This document shows positions 53,701 through 64,000 of a stretch of DNA of 64,000 nt, piece after piece (position 1 is the first letter of the stretch; each line of letters opens with the position of its first letter). The position numbers and the translations under genes are program-made. The notes beneath the pieces are model-generated. The model was not told the DNA's origin, did no database searches, and worked only from the letters and a program-made list of their open reading frames with translations. Origin of the DNA: Toxorhynchites rutilus septentrionalis. Its lineage: Eukaryota; Arthropoda; Insecta; Diptera; Culicidae. The stretch spans positions 286,513,348 to 286,577,347 of the forward strand of contig NC_073746.1 of assembly GCF_029784135.1 (NCBI RefSeq), in the 5' to 3' direction.

Positions 53701-56700
53701 ATGGAAATAGTGCTAGTGTACTTGTTGGCTACCCTTGTGTCGTCGTTACTAGTGCTTCTGATAAAAATATTTTATCTCGATCGTCGTTTCGCGAGGAATA
53801 TTCCGGTGGCACAGCCGGTAATTCCAATTCTGGGCCACTCTACATACTTCCTTGGTATATCGTCAAAGAAAGCATTCCGAGTAAAAGACATTTTATTTTC
53901 TTCGGTGAACCGGATGGCTAAAGTGTTCCTTGGACACAAAGTGATACTTATTACTAACCATCCAGAAGTGCTGCAACAGCTATTGACCCGCACTGATCTC
54001 TACGATAAGCCATTTTTCTACGACTTTTTCTACCTCGAGCATGGCCTCATCTCACAAAGATGTAAGATTCCTAAATGTATTCGTTTTCTTAGTGAATTGA
54101 ATGATATTGAATTTTGAACGTTTTTAGTAGAAGAACACCAACGTTCCAAGATGAATATCGCTGTCTCAATGCATCATTTTAAATCAGTATTTATTGGGTT
54201 GGAGTATAAGTTCGTAGCGTAGCTTTGAAACGAATTTGAATTTTATGCATCAACCTTGGAGCTGGGCGAGTTTAAAAAAACTACATTTTAGGTTTCTACT
54301 ATTTTCATGTTTCTTAAGATATCTCTGCACTTGATTACTCAAACTTCAAAACTTCAAATTGAATGTTTGACGAGCCGTTGCTAGACCTAGGTTTCATTTT
54401 GTAATTTATGAGAAACAATGATTTGAAAAACAGGTATTCTAAAGCGTTGACAGTTCACAAAAATTTAGCATTTTTTTAGTTTATCAGAAGTTCATCAGTT
54501 TCACTTGGCAAACAATGAGGGTCAACATTTGATTAAGATCGGTTTATAAATAGAGGAGTATCAACTGTCTCAAGATGTTGTTGTCACGTCAAGAAAAGTA
54601 TACGATCCATTCTTGCGTGACCTGACAATTTTTTTACGTTTTCATGTATAAATCACACAGAATTAAACGATGTTATAGTAAAATAGAGAAAATTTCCTAC
54701 AAGAATCATTAGTTGGAGAATATTTCAGAGTTAGATTGGCTTGTTGTCTGTTAAATACTTTTGTGAATATAATTTTGTTTCGACTTCCGGTTTGCTGATA
54801 TTACATAACAAATAATGTGGAAAAACCATATGATATGGGTAAAGGGAACAAATATTTTACCAGCGGAAGTCGAATATCGTATTCCGATACTATTTTGGAA
54901 TCGAGGATGGTGACATCCGGTTCATCAAAAACGGATCTAAAAGACCGGAAATATCCTGAAATCCCACAATACGATCGGGAATGATAATGTTAGCATTTAT
55001 CCACGGGTGCGCGAAGAACACGCAAACGTCTACTCTCAAAATCAAAAGTTTCTAATAGCAAAATCAGTTGCGTTCCCCCCGTAGTGACCGCCGCTCGATG
55101 AGCTAGGCTTGTGCGAGCTATTGATGGTAAACGCCAAAATAATCATGATGTAAAAACTGCGGATCGGTATAGGACATCCCGACTTTTTTCAAATAAAGGC
55201 ATGCCGGGTACTACACTGCCGTTCTACGCCTAGTTGTCCCATGTTATTTTTTGATTATTTTCACTCCCTTCTTCATAAAACGATGTTTTTGTGCATAATC
55301 TTTCGGGAAAACACAAAAAAAACTTATTGTTCTTTACACTATTTCAAAAAATAAAATCAAGTTCAATTGTTCCATGTTGATATTCTTAGCATAAATGTCC
55401 CACCATGAATTTTTAAGCCCGTAACCAAGATTGATTGATTCAAGAGAGGGGATCTGTTCACATTTCATTATACAATAGTTGTCTGCTTATGAAAAAAAAC
55501 CCAGCGTATTGCTAAACTGAAATGCTTAAAGCTTCTGGTAGACAGATATGGTAGAAAACTTTGATTGCGTTTTTTTTTCAGTTACTGATTTTTGAACATG
55601 GGACAACTATGCGTAGAACTGCAGTACAGGTACACAATTTCTCAATTCCACTTCGTTTCGATTTATTCATCTTCTTTTTGATGCGTTTTCTTGAGGCTTT
55701 GTACTGAAACGTTCAATGGCCGTGGGTGTTTTGGATGGCGGAGTACAAAGTAATATCCATGGCTGGTCACATTTTTCTTTCATTTCTAGGACAGCGTTTC
55801 AGTCGAATGTGTAATATGACAATACACGTTGTTTGGGCAGGTCGGATCTCACTTCTTCACTTGGAACTTCTTGGATGTTATTGAAATAAATGCAATACTT
55901 TTAATAGGTTGGACTTAAACTGAACTCTGTGTCCCTATAATAGAGGGATTGAGTTATACTTAAGTGGGTCTAGTTTATAGTTACAAAATTATTGATGTAG
56001 ATGAAACACATGCCAAATCGCCTGTCCTCGTTAACCAGTTATATATTGGAATAATCATTCATGAGAACAATCCGTGTGTTTTTTTTTAGCAGGAACAGTT
56101 TGGAAACGCAACCGGCGAATGTTGAACCCGACCTTTAACACTCGAATCCTTAACTCGTTCGTTCCGCTGATGGACCAATGCGCTAAAACATATAGGAAGC
56201 AACTCGAACCGCTGGCAGACGGAAAAACTGATGTAAATTTCGTCACCCATGCCGGACAAGTTACTCTGGAAATGATTTTTCGTACCACAATGAACTGCAC
56301 GATGGAAGGACGCAGTGGTATTCGCGAGTACTGTCAAAACCTAGAATCGTGAGCCAACTCTGTACCATTTGTGAACAGCTATTTGCAAGTTAATTATTTA
56401 AATATCATTACAGCGTTATGAACACTATTGGGGAACGTATTCTAAATGTGCACCAGTTCGTGGAATGGATTTTTCGTCAAACGAGCACTTACCGTCAGTT
56501 TTGGAAAAAACGAAGGGCGCTTGTCGATTTTATGGATGAGGTTTGAGCCGTTAGTATTGACCGCTTTCAAAGATGTTAACATTGATTTCTGAATATCCAG
56601 GTAGTAAGCAAAAGACGTCACGAAATGGCAACACCTCTGGAAGAACCCCGATCAAACGTAACGATATTTTTAGACCAACTGCTGACAATGAAACGAGAGA

Positions 56701-57580
56701 ATGATTCTCAATTATCGGACGAAGAAATAAGTCACCAAATTTACACGATTGTTTATGCTGTAAGTTATAAGCAATCTACATGACATAGATCAGTTGCGAC
56801 TCGTGGAGGCGATCTGGCGTAGTGGTAACATCCATGCCTCTCACGCTAAAGGTCACGAGTTCAATTCTCACTCCCGACATTCTTCCAAAAATGGAAGTAA
56901 AAAGTGACGAACCAGCCAAATGAGTTTAAAATCACTATAATACAGATAAAAAAAAAACAGTTGCGACTCATTTCTCTTTATAGGGCCAGGAGACCACCGC
57001 ATTATCAGTTTCGTACGCCTGTCTCCTACTCGGGATGTATCCTAATTGGCAGAAGAAACTAAGTGATGAAATTCGGCTGGTTTTTACTGACCATTCAATT
57101 GACGCTGATCCTGAAAACCTCAAACAACTGGAAATGATGGAAAATTTTCTCAAGGAATGCCTTCGATTGATGCCAGTCGTTCCGTTGAGTGCACGGGAAA
57201 CCTCTCGTCCAATGGTGATAGATGGGGTACAAGTACCCGCGGGACAGATCATTGCGATCAGTTACTATTCTCTTCATCGCCGCAAAGACTTTTGGGGTGA
57301 TACAGCGGATCAGTTCGATCCGGAACGCTTTCTGCCGGAAGCGTCCAAGGATCGTCATCCGTACGCATATCTCCCATTCAGTGGAGGTTTCAGAAACTGT
57401 ATCGGGGCGAGGTATGCTATGAACTCGCTGAAGATTATGTTGTTGCGGATTTTGCAGAATTTCGAAATCAAAACTGAACTACGACTAGAGGATCTTCGGT
57501 ATAAATATGAAATCTCGATGAAATTAGTTGGACCCCATGAACTGCAGCTAATGAAACGGGATTTATATAGTAATGAATGA
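53701..57580 (+). CDS. Cytochrome P450, CYP4 clan (CYP325-like), five exons, 500 aa
   Basis: Haem-thiolate monooxygenase anchored in the endoplasmic reticulum. Exons by GT-AG rule: 53701-54061, 56090-56348, 56414-56540, 56601-56759, 56984-57580. They sum to 1503 nt, a whole number of codons. The N-terminal anchor MEIVLVYLLATLVSSLLVLL is followed by basic residues and a proline hinge (NIPVAQPVIPILG). WKRNRRMLNPTF is the C helix. AGQETTA at 302-308 is the I-helix oxygen-activation motif. ECLR at 360-363 is the K-helix ExxR, and DPERF lies near 414-418. PFSGGFRNCIG carries the haem ligand C441. The I helix lacks the EVDTFMFEGHDTT signature of core CYP4 enzymes, so the mosquito CYP325 family is my guess. 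All key residues are intact and length is normal, so it looks functional. Substrate unknown. Intron 1 carries a MITE and intron 4 a SINE. No AATAAA was found close after the stop. Confidence 0.93.
55214..55624 (-). mobile_element. TA-flanked MITE in P450 intron 1, 411 bp
   Basis: Inverted ends (CA)CTGCCGTTCTACGC.TAGTTGTCCCATG and, inverted, CTGCAGTTCTACGCATAGTTGTCCCATG, with TA at both edges (55212-55213, 55625-55626). A split relative is at 13964-14634. No ORF. Tc1/mariner-type mobilisation is inferred from the TA. Confidence 0.8.
56803..56957 (+). mobile_element. tRNA-derived SINE in P450 intron 4, 155 bp
   Basis: CAGTTGCGACTC is duplicated at 56791-56802 and 56958-56969. The head has an A-box-like TGGCGTAGTGG and B-box-like GAGTTCAATTC, and the tail is ATACAGATAAAAAAAAA. 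Nearly identical to the SINE at 15383, which is split by the DD37E element. It sits in sense orientation close to the acceptor of exon 5 (about 14 bp from the duplication end). Confidence 0.93.
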
Positions 57581-57887
57581 ATGCGTTTAAATAATAATGA
57601 AAACTGAATAGCATATGTGAAGATATATGTCATTTGATTAATACTTACGTCAGATTATGCCTTTACTCGTATAGATTTACGTAAACACCTTTCCGTTTTG
57701 TTAAACATTGGCAAAAGGCTTTGGTATCATATACCAAGCGCAACTATTTCATCTGTCATACATACGAAAATATGAAGATTTTCGGAATAGTTGTGTTGAA
57801 TTAATCGATGTAAATACTATGGAATGAAATACAAATTATGATGAAAAAAAAAGTTATCGTTGTTAGTGATTTCTAAACGGATTTATT
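57581..57887. other. 3' flank of the P450 gene
   Basis: Probable 3' UTR and flank. AT-rich, with no canonical AATAAA and no repeat seen. Confidence 0.4.
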
Positions 57888-58170
57888 TAGCTTGACCTGT
57901 AACATGTTTGTAGCGTCCGATTTCCACTCTCCACATATAATGAAGGAAGAGGTGTTATAACTGGTAGCTGCTACTTGACTAATTATTTCCTAGCTTCTAG
58001 TACATTATCTGTATTATTAAGTATTCCGGTCTGCACAAAACAAGCGAGTACAAAAGTACTCGCTGCTTGCATATATTTGCAACGCGGATTTCTCCTGGCA
58101 CATTGATTTTGAAGTCCGTGTTAGGGAAATACATCACAAAAACTTGGCTGTTAGGGCGTTTAGATAACGC
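57888..58170 (-). repeat. Dispersed repeat related to the microsatellite flanks and the 17-kb minisatellite
   Basis: Inverted, it reads TTTCCCTAACACGGACTTCAAAA, CAAGCAGCGAGTACTTTTGTACTCG (minisatellite unit), AATGTACTAGAAGCTAGGAAATAATTAG.CAAGTAGCAGC (right flank of the array), then TACAAACATGTTACAGGTCAAGCTAAATAAA (left flank of the array, with only one microsatellite unit). It is thus an unexpanded relative of the array's host repeat. Confidence 0.7.
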
Positions 58171-58430
58171 TTAACATTTTACAGTGATTCAATTACTTAT
58201 CTAATGAAAAATAACATTATATTAATTGTGATAGACACGTAGACCTATCAATTGAGGCAAACATCTTTCCGATCAATTAAGAAATATTCGAATTATAAGC
58301 ATTCGAAATCATTAATTTTTTCCTGCATGTTCTGCATTTAGGTTTTCATTTCACCCTCATATACTCCGGTTAGACGTAAACCAACATCAAAAAAATTATA
58401 GGAGGTTGTGTTCAAGACATGACCGCATTG
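58171..58430. other. No recognised feature
   Basis: AT-rich. A GGTTGTGTTCAAGACATGACCGCA motif at 58404-58428 is the tail motif of the neighbouring palindrome-ended element. Confidence 0.4.
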
Positions 58431-59227
58431 TTGACGTAGAACTACGCTGTAGTTTAATTCAAGTCGCTTGTTTATAACTGCGGATATTATTTTATTATGC
58501 TACGAAAAATTTGAAATAACCATTCTACCAGTTTGGTCGCCTTGAAATCTATTTTTCATTGTAGAATAATTTGACGATAATTGTTGGATTCATTCTTGTG
58601 GTCGCAGAACAATACATATTCGAGATAAGCGCAGCTGTCATCCTTAGTGGAGAAAGTTTTGCTACTGGCAAGCTAAACCAAATCACATACAAAACTCCAG
58701 AACGAAATTTACTTTCTTGGTGACTAAATAAGCGAAATAAACTCTATCTGCACGCGAATCCAAATAAATTAATGACTTATTATAACTTATTGAATGACTT
58801 GGTGTTCCCCAAATATTGTTTTGGTGCACAACCTTAACACCTGCTTCACCATAGCGTCAGTTCAATGCATTGATCCAATGTCAAAGGCACCAACGAAGTC
58901 TTTATGATGACAGAAAACAAATAATGTTAACTGCTTGGAAAAAGACTGAATGTTTGTCTGTTCGGGAAAGTACACAAACGGATAGAATAAGTGTATGAGG
59001 AAATGGGAATGCTTCCAATTTTCATCAATTCAAACCATTTACATACTATGGGATTGTAATGTATAGCATATCAAATAAATCTTAGAGAATTTCCTATTCG
59101 TTTGGTATGTAGATCGCCAGAATCCGTTCACGGCAAAAATAGTTATCAACGTTAACTTTATTTCACAAAAACGTGACCAGTTTTCTGATTTGGCACTCTC
59201 AATGAAAGACGTAGTTCTACGTCAAAA
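58431..59227 (-). mobile_element. Palindrome-ended element, copy 4
   Basis: Starts at 59227 (inverted TTTTTGACGTAGAACTACGTC, palindrome at 59208-59223) and ends at 58431-58446 (inverted CAGCGTAGTTCTACGTCAA). The first roughly 250 bp match copy 1 at 2095-2350 closely. About 800 bp. No ORF. Confidence 0.65.
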
Positions 59228-59829
59228 AGTATCGCAAATCAATGTAACAGGTGCACCTGCGACGAGGTCCTTTAACCCTTCCACGTACAACATCGAGTCT
59301 TTCTCGTGGTGTGCTTGCATATTACACGGTGCTAAGACGCTAAGCAGAGTCGTGAAATGACTCGATGCGTAACCCGTCGAAGCGTTTGCATTCGGTCCGC
59401 TCTTTTTAAAATTAAATCGTACGCGAAGGGGTTAGTAGTTGGCAGTATCCGATTAATTTTTATTCGATAGATACAAAGCCAAGTTGGTGAATTGTTTACT
59501 TATCGCGCACTATCTGTACCATGGGAAAAGTTCAGTGCATAAAATAACTGCATTCAAGAGACCATGACAGCTAAGCCGTTGATGGTATAAAATATTTTGG
59601 TTTTATTTCCGTATGATCGCTATCGATTTTATACTAACTCAATGACGACTCTGTGAAGACATGTTGATCGTGTAAGACGTGGTCATCCGATCGAATGGAG
59701 ATGAGTAGCAACCGATTTCGGTTCGTTCGCATTAGTTTGCTAACTAGAAAATAATTATAATAAGAATAAGTAATTACATACCATATTTATCACATTATAC
59801 CTTGACAGAAGGAGGGCTATCTCCTCATA
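59228..59829. other. No recognised feature
   Basis: Includes a short CG-containing stretch (59270-59420). No ORF or repeat supported. Confidence 0.35.
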
Positions 59830-62000
59830 CAAAGATCACAGACAATGAACCTATTGACTATCCTTTGTTTACTCAAACTGGAGCTAGAAAATCGATTAAG
59901 CGATTTCCTCCATCGGAAAAAAAATCTTCCGAAGAAAGGTTGACCCATATTGAAAAAAAATTCCTCTAACGCTCCCATTGAACCACTTCGACCTCGAATT
60001 CCACCTTTGTAATTATCGCTCTCTCAGTTTATGATAAATCGATCTTTTTTGTCTCCACTACTCAACAAGACCAGACGTGTTTTAAACACCCTCCCGTGTG
60101 TTTTCTTTAGACCTAAACCAAATGAAAAATCTCTCAAAGTCATGCATATCGTGAATTATCTGGCAAGGCTTGCATATATATCATATATCGTCAATGATCT
60201 TTAGAAGGTTAGACCAACCGAATTGCGAGTTGGTGACCGGCAGCACGCAAACCAGATTGTTGTCGACGAGCATTTCACTATGGAATACCGTCCCTTTTCC
60301 TGGTTCCCCTCTCTGTGACTACGTAATGTTAGAATCATTGGGGGTATTTGTGAGCCAGTACTTAAACCTATGACTTGCCTAAAGTGCAAGTCAATATTTC
60401 AAACGGTGACTTATTGCGCTAACAAGGTACGTTGTTCCACTTGCGCGGAGCAACATGTGGACAAACCCTGCAGTGCAACTAAAAATAAGTGTGGATATTG
60501 TGGGGGCATCACATCTATCGGCATCACTTCACAATCAAAAATAGTGGGGATAAATTGAAGTGCTCTTCGAAGGGAACCAACCAAGAGAACTTTCGTGAAA
60601 ATCCTAAATAGCGCTATCCCTCTGGTTCAACAAACAACAACCACGTTACAGGGTACACTGTTTATCTTCCAAGGGAGTCTCCGGTTCCAAATTTGCCCAC
60701 TCCCAAAGATGAAAGACAAGTCCCACCCAGTGGAGCCCTCTGGTAACTTGCCTACAAAACCGAGTGCAGCGGACAAACAAAATTAGGTTCCTCCTGGCTT
60801 CGGTGGGAAAAATTCACCTTCGAACGACCGAACGAATAACAACTTTCCAATCGGGCTTTATGAAGTTGTCTGACATTGTGGATGAAATATTCACGTTCGT
60901 TAATGCTTCCGACTCCAACAGGCCCATTGTCACCGCATTGTTTCCAATAGTAAAGACATTATTGCTGCAATTGATGCAAATGATTCTTCATTGCAATGAT
61001 TATTTCTCTCGATGTCTAATCTAGACAGAGGGGTCGGAGATATCCCCGTTTTAGAGTGGAATTTTCGTAGTAGTTTCTAGTTTCTAGTAGTTTCAAAAGT
61101 TAATATGTTTAATTTTTTAATTAATTTCAGTAAATCTGATGTTTTTGCTCTGTCCGAAACGTGGCTTTCTTCACGAACTGATCTCTCTTCCCACGATTTT
61201 AATATCATACGTTAGGATCGTGACGACTCATACTACGGAGGGGTACTACTAGCGATCAATAAGTGTAGATCATGCAGATCGAGCTTAGTTTCCATGTGAT
61301 TCATGAAATTATACCATGAGTACATCTTCATGCTGGTGGATCGTTCATCGTATATTCCCAACCCCAAGTGGTTGCTTTCCAGGCAATTCCTCTGTGCTTT
61401 TTGATCTGTCCACGAAGCAAGAAATCCATGGCAGATTATCATCGATCGGAGGTCGTTCCAACGATTGATTCGATGTAAAGTATTTTGCCCACAATTCAAT
61501 TTTGACGAGATAGTTTTAGCTCTGTTGGAGCTTTCCGTTCAGTGAAGCCGATAAGCAATTGCAGTATTTATATGGGAAATTTTGAGTGCTTTATATCATC
61601 GATGCGATGTTATGTCATCACCTTTGTCTGGGTCCCTTGACATCGCTCAATACCAGGCAATGAGAAGGCTGATTCACTAGCAAAGGTGGGTGCGATTCGA
61701 GGCGATATTTATCAGCGGCAAATCACCTTCAAAGAATTTTATTCTTTAGTCCGTAAAAATATTATCGCTAACTGGCAGCGCATATGGAACGAAGTTGAAT
61801 TGGACCGGTGGCTCAACTCAATTATCCTTAATGTGAGCCACAAACCGTAGCTTCAAAGTATGGTCTTGAGTCGGGACTATGTTCACACCTTCTCCCGACT
61901 CATGTCTAATCACTGTTCGTAGACACGCTACTCTTTCGTTTCAACATTGCCGGTACTAATCTACGCAGCCAAGGTTATCACGACATCGAGCATGAGGCAT
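59830..62000 (+). pseudogene. Decayed non-LTR retrotransposon with ORF1, endonuclease and RNase H pieces
   Basis: Cysteine-rich ORF1 end near 60370-60520 (MTCLKCKSIFQTVTYCANKV, then CSTCAEQHVDKPCSATKNKC, CGYC). An endonuclease piece KSDVFALSETWLSSRTDLSS lies near 61135-61195, followed by YYGGVLLAI. An RNase H-like tail has WVP.HRSIPGNEKADSLAKVGAI near 61630-61695 and RKNIIANWQRIWNEVELDRW to about 61815. The reverse transcriptase that should lie between the endonuclease and RNase H is deleted. Many stops and shifts, so inactive. An RNase H domain points to the I or LOA type rather than Jockey. Confidence 0.75.
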
Positions 62001-62258
62001 GTAACGATTCATTAACACTTTAATGGCCATGAGTGCCGTACTGCACTCAAAAATTATTCCGCTGGGTCCATGAGTGCGGCACTGCACACGCAAAATCTTT
62101 CAAAGTTTTAAACGCGTGCGCTACAAGACACGTTTTATGTTAAAACTAATGTGTTTTTCGTTTTCTACTGGCCTCAATACATAGTAGGACACTTCGACCC
62201 ATAGTATAAATCACTGCTTGTATTATTCTATTAATTACAATTTATCAATTTATGTCTA
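62001..62258. other. Short direct repeat only
   Basis: ATGAGTGCCGTACTGCAC at about 62038 and ATGAGTGCGGCACTGCAC at about 62080 are 18-bp direct repeats. Otherwise featureless. Confidence 0.4.
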
Positions 62259-62717
62259 CACCCATACCTCGCTTTACGGCCTAGATTCGTTCCACAATTT
62301 GGCCGCAAAGCGAAAAGCCGTATAAGGAATCAATTATTCTAATACAAATTCATATAAATTCAATCGGATCGGTTCCAAACTTAATTAATATGTAACATGG
62401 CTTATCATTCAAAATGCATTTTGTTTATTTCTATTAAATCAAAAATACATACATAACAAGTACACATATTTGTACAAAAAATAATAACATACTCCGAAAA
62501 CCAATAATAATCTATAAATAAGAATTAAACAACTTCACGCTACATGTTACATGTTACAAACCGATATAGTGTTTCTGTATATCCACATCGAAAAAAGTTA
62601 TTTTTGCCGTTATAGCGAGTGTCATTTTAGGCCGTAAGTCGAAAACGTGCCTTACTTGACGAGGGCCGTTATAGCGAAATGCCGCATAAAGAGCGGCCGT
62701 ATAGCGAGGTATGGGTG
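62259..62717. mobile_element. TA-flanked MITE, 459 bp
   Basis: Left end CACCCATACCTCGCTTTACG and, inverted from the right, CACCCATACCTCGCTATACG: one mismatch in the first 23 bp. TA at 62257-62258 and 62718-62719. Inside, TTTGGCCGCAAAGCG and GCCGTTATAGCGA words repeat near both ends. No ORF. Tc1/mariner-type. Confidence 0.85.
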
Positions 62718-62784
62718 TATTAAACAGACGATTTTCTACGAGATTGAAATAATGTTATAAAAAATGAAATTTCGAAAAAATACA

Positions 62785-62897
62785 AATATACAAATGAAAC
62801 ACAAATTTCTACATTCGAGAATTAATCAAGCAAACGAAACCAAATTTGGCATGTGAAGGTTTTAGGGTGCAATAAATGTTTTTACGGTGGTTAGATA
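62785..62897 (+). repeat. Fragment of the Helitron-like repeat, third copy
   Basis: TACAAATGAAACACAAATTTCT, AATTAATCAAGCAAACGAAACCAAATTTGGCATGTGAAGG and GGTGCAATAAATGTTTTTACGGTGGTTAGA match the roughly 120-bp unit of 6.7 and 12.2 kb. It is cut on the right by the DD41D mariner. Confidence 0.75.
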
Positions 62898-62899
62898 TA

Positions 62900-64000
62900 C
62901 AGGGTTTTTCAACTTTAAATTCCGAAAGTAAATTGAAATAAAACACACTTAGACTTCGAATTTCGATGGAACTTTTATTTCAAATTTTAAAGTTATGTGT
63001 GAAATACAACATCATTCAAATATCCACCTAGGGCTACCTCGCCCACCTTGATCCGGAACAGGTAATTTTCGATGACTTTTCAGCACATATGGGGCGGTAT
63101 CTCGTTCATAACTTCACGAATGTTGTCTTTCAAATGTTCAAGAGTTTGCGGAGAGTTGGCATAGACACGGTCTTTCGCATAACCCCACAAAAAAAAAGTC
63201 TAGCGGGTTCAAATCGCATGATCTGGACGGCCAATTGGCATCACCAAAACGCGAAATTATGCGTCCCTTAAATTTTGTTCGCAATATGGCCATGTTCGGT
63301 CGGGTTGTGTCGCACGTGGCGCCGTCCTGCTGAAACCACATATCATTCGTATCCATATCTTCAATTTGCGGCAAAAAAAAATCGGTTAACATGCGGCCAT
63401 AGCGCTCACCATTCACAGTTACCGTCTCGCCGTCCTCATTTTCAAAGAATTACGGGCCGATGACTCCACCAGACCATAATGCGCACCAAACAGTGACTTT
63501 TGGCGGATGCAATGGTCTCTCAACAATCACGTGTGGATTTTCTGAGCCCCATATACGGAAATTTTGGGTGTTCACATAGCCACCGAGCTCGAAATGTGCC
63601 TCATCGCTGAAGAAAATTTGATGCGAAAATTCAGCATTTTGCTGCTGTTGTTCGTTCACCCAATCGACGTATGCCCGACGCATTCCATGGTCACCACGCT
63701 CTAATTTTTGTACCAGTTGGACTTTATATGGATGTAGGTGCAAGTCCAAATGCAAAATTCGCCACAATGATGTGTTTGACAAGCCCAATTGCTGAGCACG
63801 CCGTGGAATCGAAACATTCGGGTCATCCTCCACACTGGCAGCAACAGCAGCAATATTTTCGGCCGAACGCACATTACGATGATGCATAGGTTTCACAATA
63901 TCCGCCACGGATCCAGTTTGTTCGAATTTACGCACTACATTAGCGATTGTGTGCTCTGTAGGCCGTCCATGACGACCAAAATCCGTCCGTAATGCTCGAA
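62900..64000 (-). mobile_element. DD41D mariner element, runs off the window
   Basis: The 3' inverted repeat begins (inverted) at 62900 with CAGGGTTTTTCAACTTTAAA, flanked by TA at 62898-62899. Transposase lies on the minus strand and continues past 64000, so the 5' end is not visible. Inserted in the Helitron-like repeat fragment. Confidence 0.85.
63138..64000 (-). pseudogene. DD41D (rosa-type) mariner transposase, damaged
   Basis: From the window edge: GRHGRPTEHTIANVVRKFEQTGSV, then RRAQQLGLSNTSLWRIL (second helix-turn-helix). The first catalytic Asp is in FFSDEAHFELGGY, the second in WFQQDGATCD, and the third in LNPLDFFF. Forty-one residues separate the last two, matching the DD41D group first described from Ceratitis rosa. 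A premature TAA interrupts the frame at about 63450, between GGVIGP and FFENEDGETVTVNGERYG, and the frame shifts just after DFFF. Both defects would inactivate it. Confidence 0.85.

Noticed and set aside
54062..54117. P450 exon 1 continuing to the stop at 54117
   Set aside because: GTAAGA at 54062 is a good donor, and joining to 56090 restores the expected WKRNRRMLNPTF context in frame. The read-through tail is not P450-like.

Overview
The window reads as transposon-rich insect DNA, most likely from a culicine-type mosquito. This is an inference from the mix of elements: a DD37E IS630-Tc1-mariner transposon, R1-clade retrotransposons sitting in a microsatellite, tRNA-derived SINEs, and a P450 with mosquito-like small introns. 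The DNA is AT-rich, and the only convincing host protein-coding gene is a five-exon cytochrome P450 of the CYP4 clan (53701-57580, + strand). Almost everything else that can be interpreted is a mobile element or a repeat.

Layout. 1-5.6 kb: a 119-bp minisatellite, a foldback repeat, a copy of a short element family whose ends carry the palindrome GACGTAGGACTACGTC, and a decayed non-LTR reverse transcriptase with a SINE inside it. 6.7-7.6 kb and 12.1-13.0 kb: two repeats with Helitron-like CTAG|T 3' ends, the first hit by a TTAA-flanked MITE. 10.0-11.5 kb: a dead Tc1-like transposon. 13-15 kb: MITE copies. 15.4-16.8 kb: a SINE split by a complete, apparently intact DD37E transposon. 17 kb: a promoter-like TATA/Inr followed by a 111-bp minisatellite. 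17.4-21.2 kb: nothing recognisable. 21.2-26.5 kb: a mariner remnant split by a hAT-type MITE with a perfect 8-bp target duplication, a 1.4-kb palindromic MITE, a second mariner remnant, and another palindrome-ended element. 31.8-32.5 kb: a second TTAA-flanked MITE.

The most striking region is 32770-48990. Four R1-clade non-LTR retrotransposons (B, C, D, E from left to right) lie head to tail on the minus strand, all inside one (ACAAACAT)n microsatellite. The five microsatellite blocks between and around them run from about 70 to about 1350 bp. B and C share one long 3' UTR with internal repeats. D and E share a different, short one. C keeps both ORFs open (ORF1 460 aa, ORF2 984 aa) joined by a TAATG stop-start. 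D keeps a full ORF2. The target choice resembles the Waldo group of the R1 clade.

49-64 kb: a palindrome-ended element carrying a histone-like 3' stem-loop, a single-arm MITE and hAT transposase remnant, a SINE with a 14-bp target duplication, the P450 gene (one MITE and one SINE in its introns), a minus-strand palindrome-ended copy, a second decayed non-LTR element, a TA-flanked MITE, and a DD41D mariner that runs off the right edge.

The elements do not form a pathway. They form a layered insertion record: SINE into retrotransposon, mariner into SINE, MITE into mariner, mariner into Helitron-like repeat, and retrotransposons into their own expanding target.
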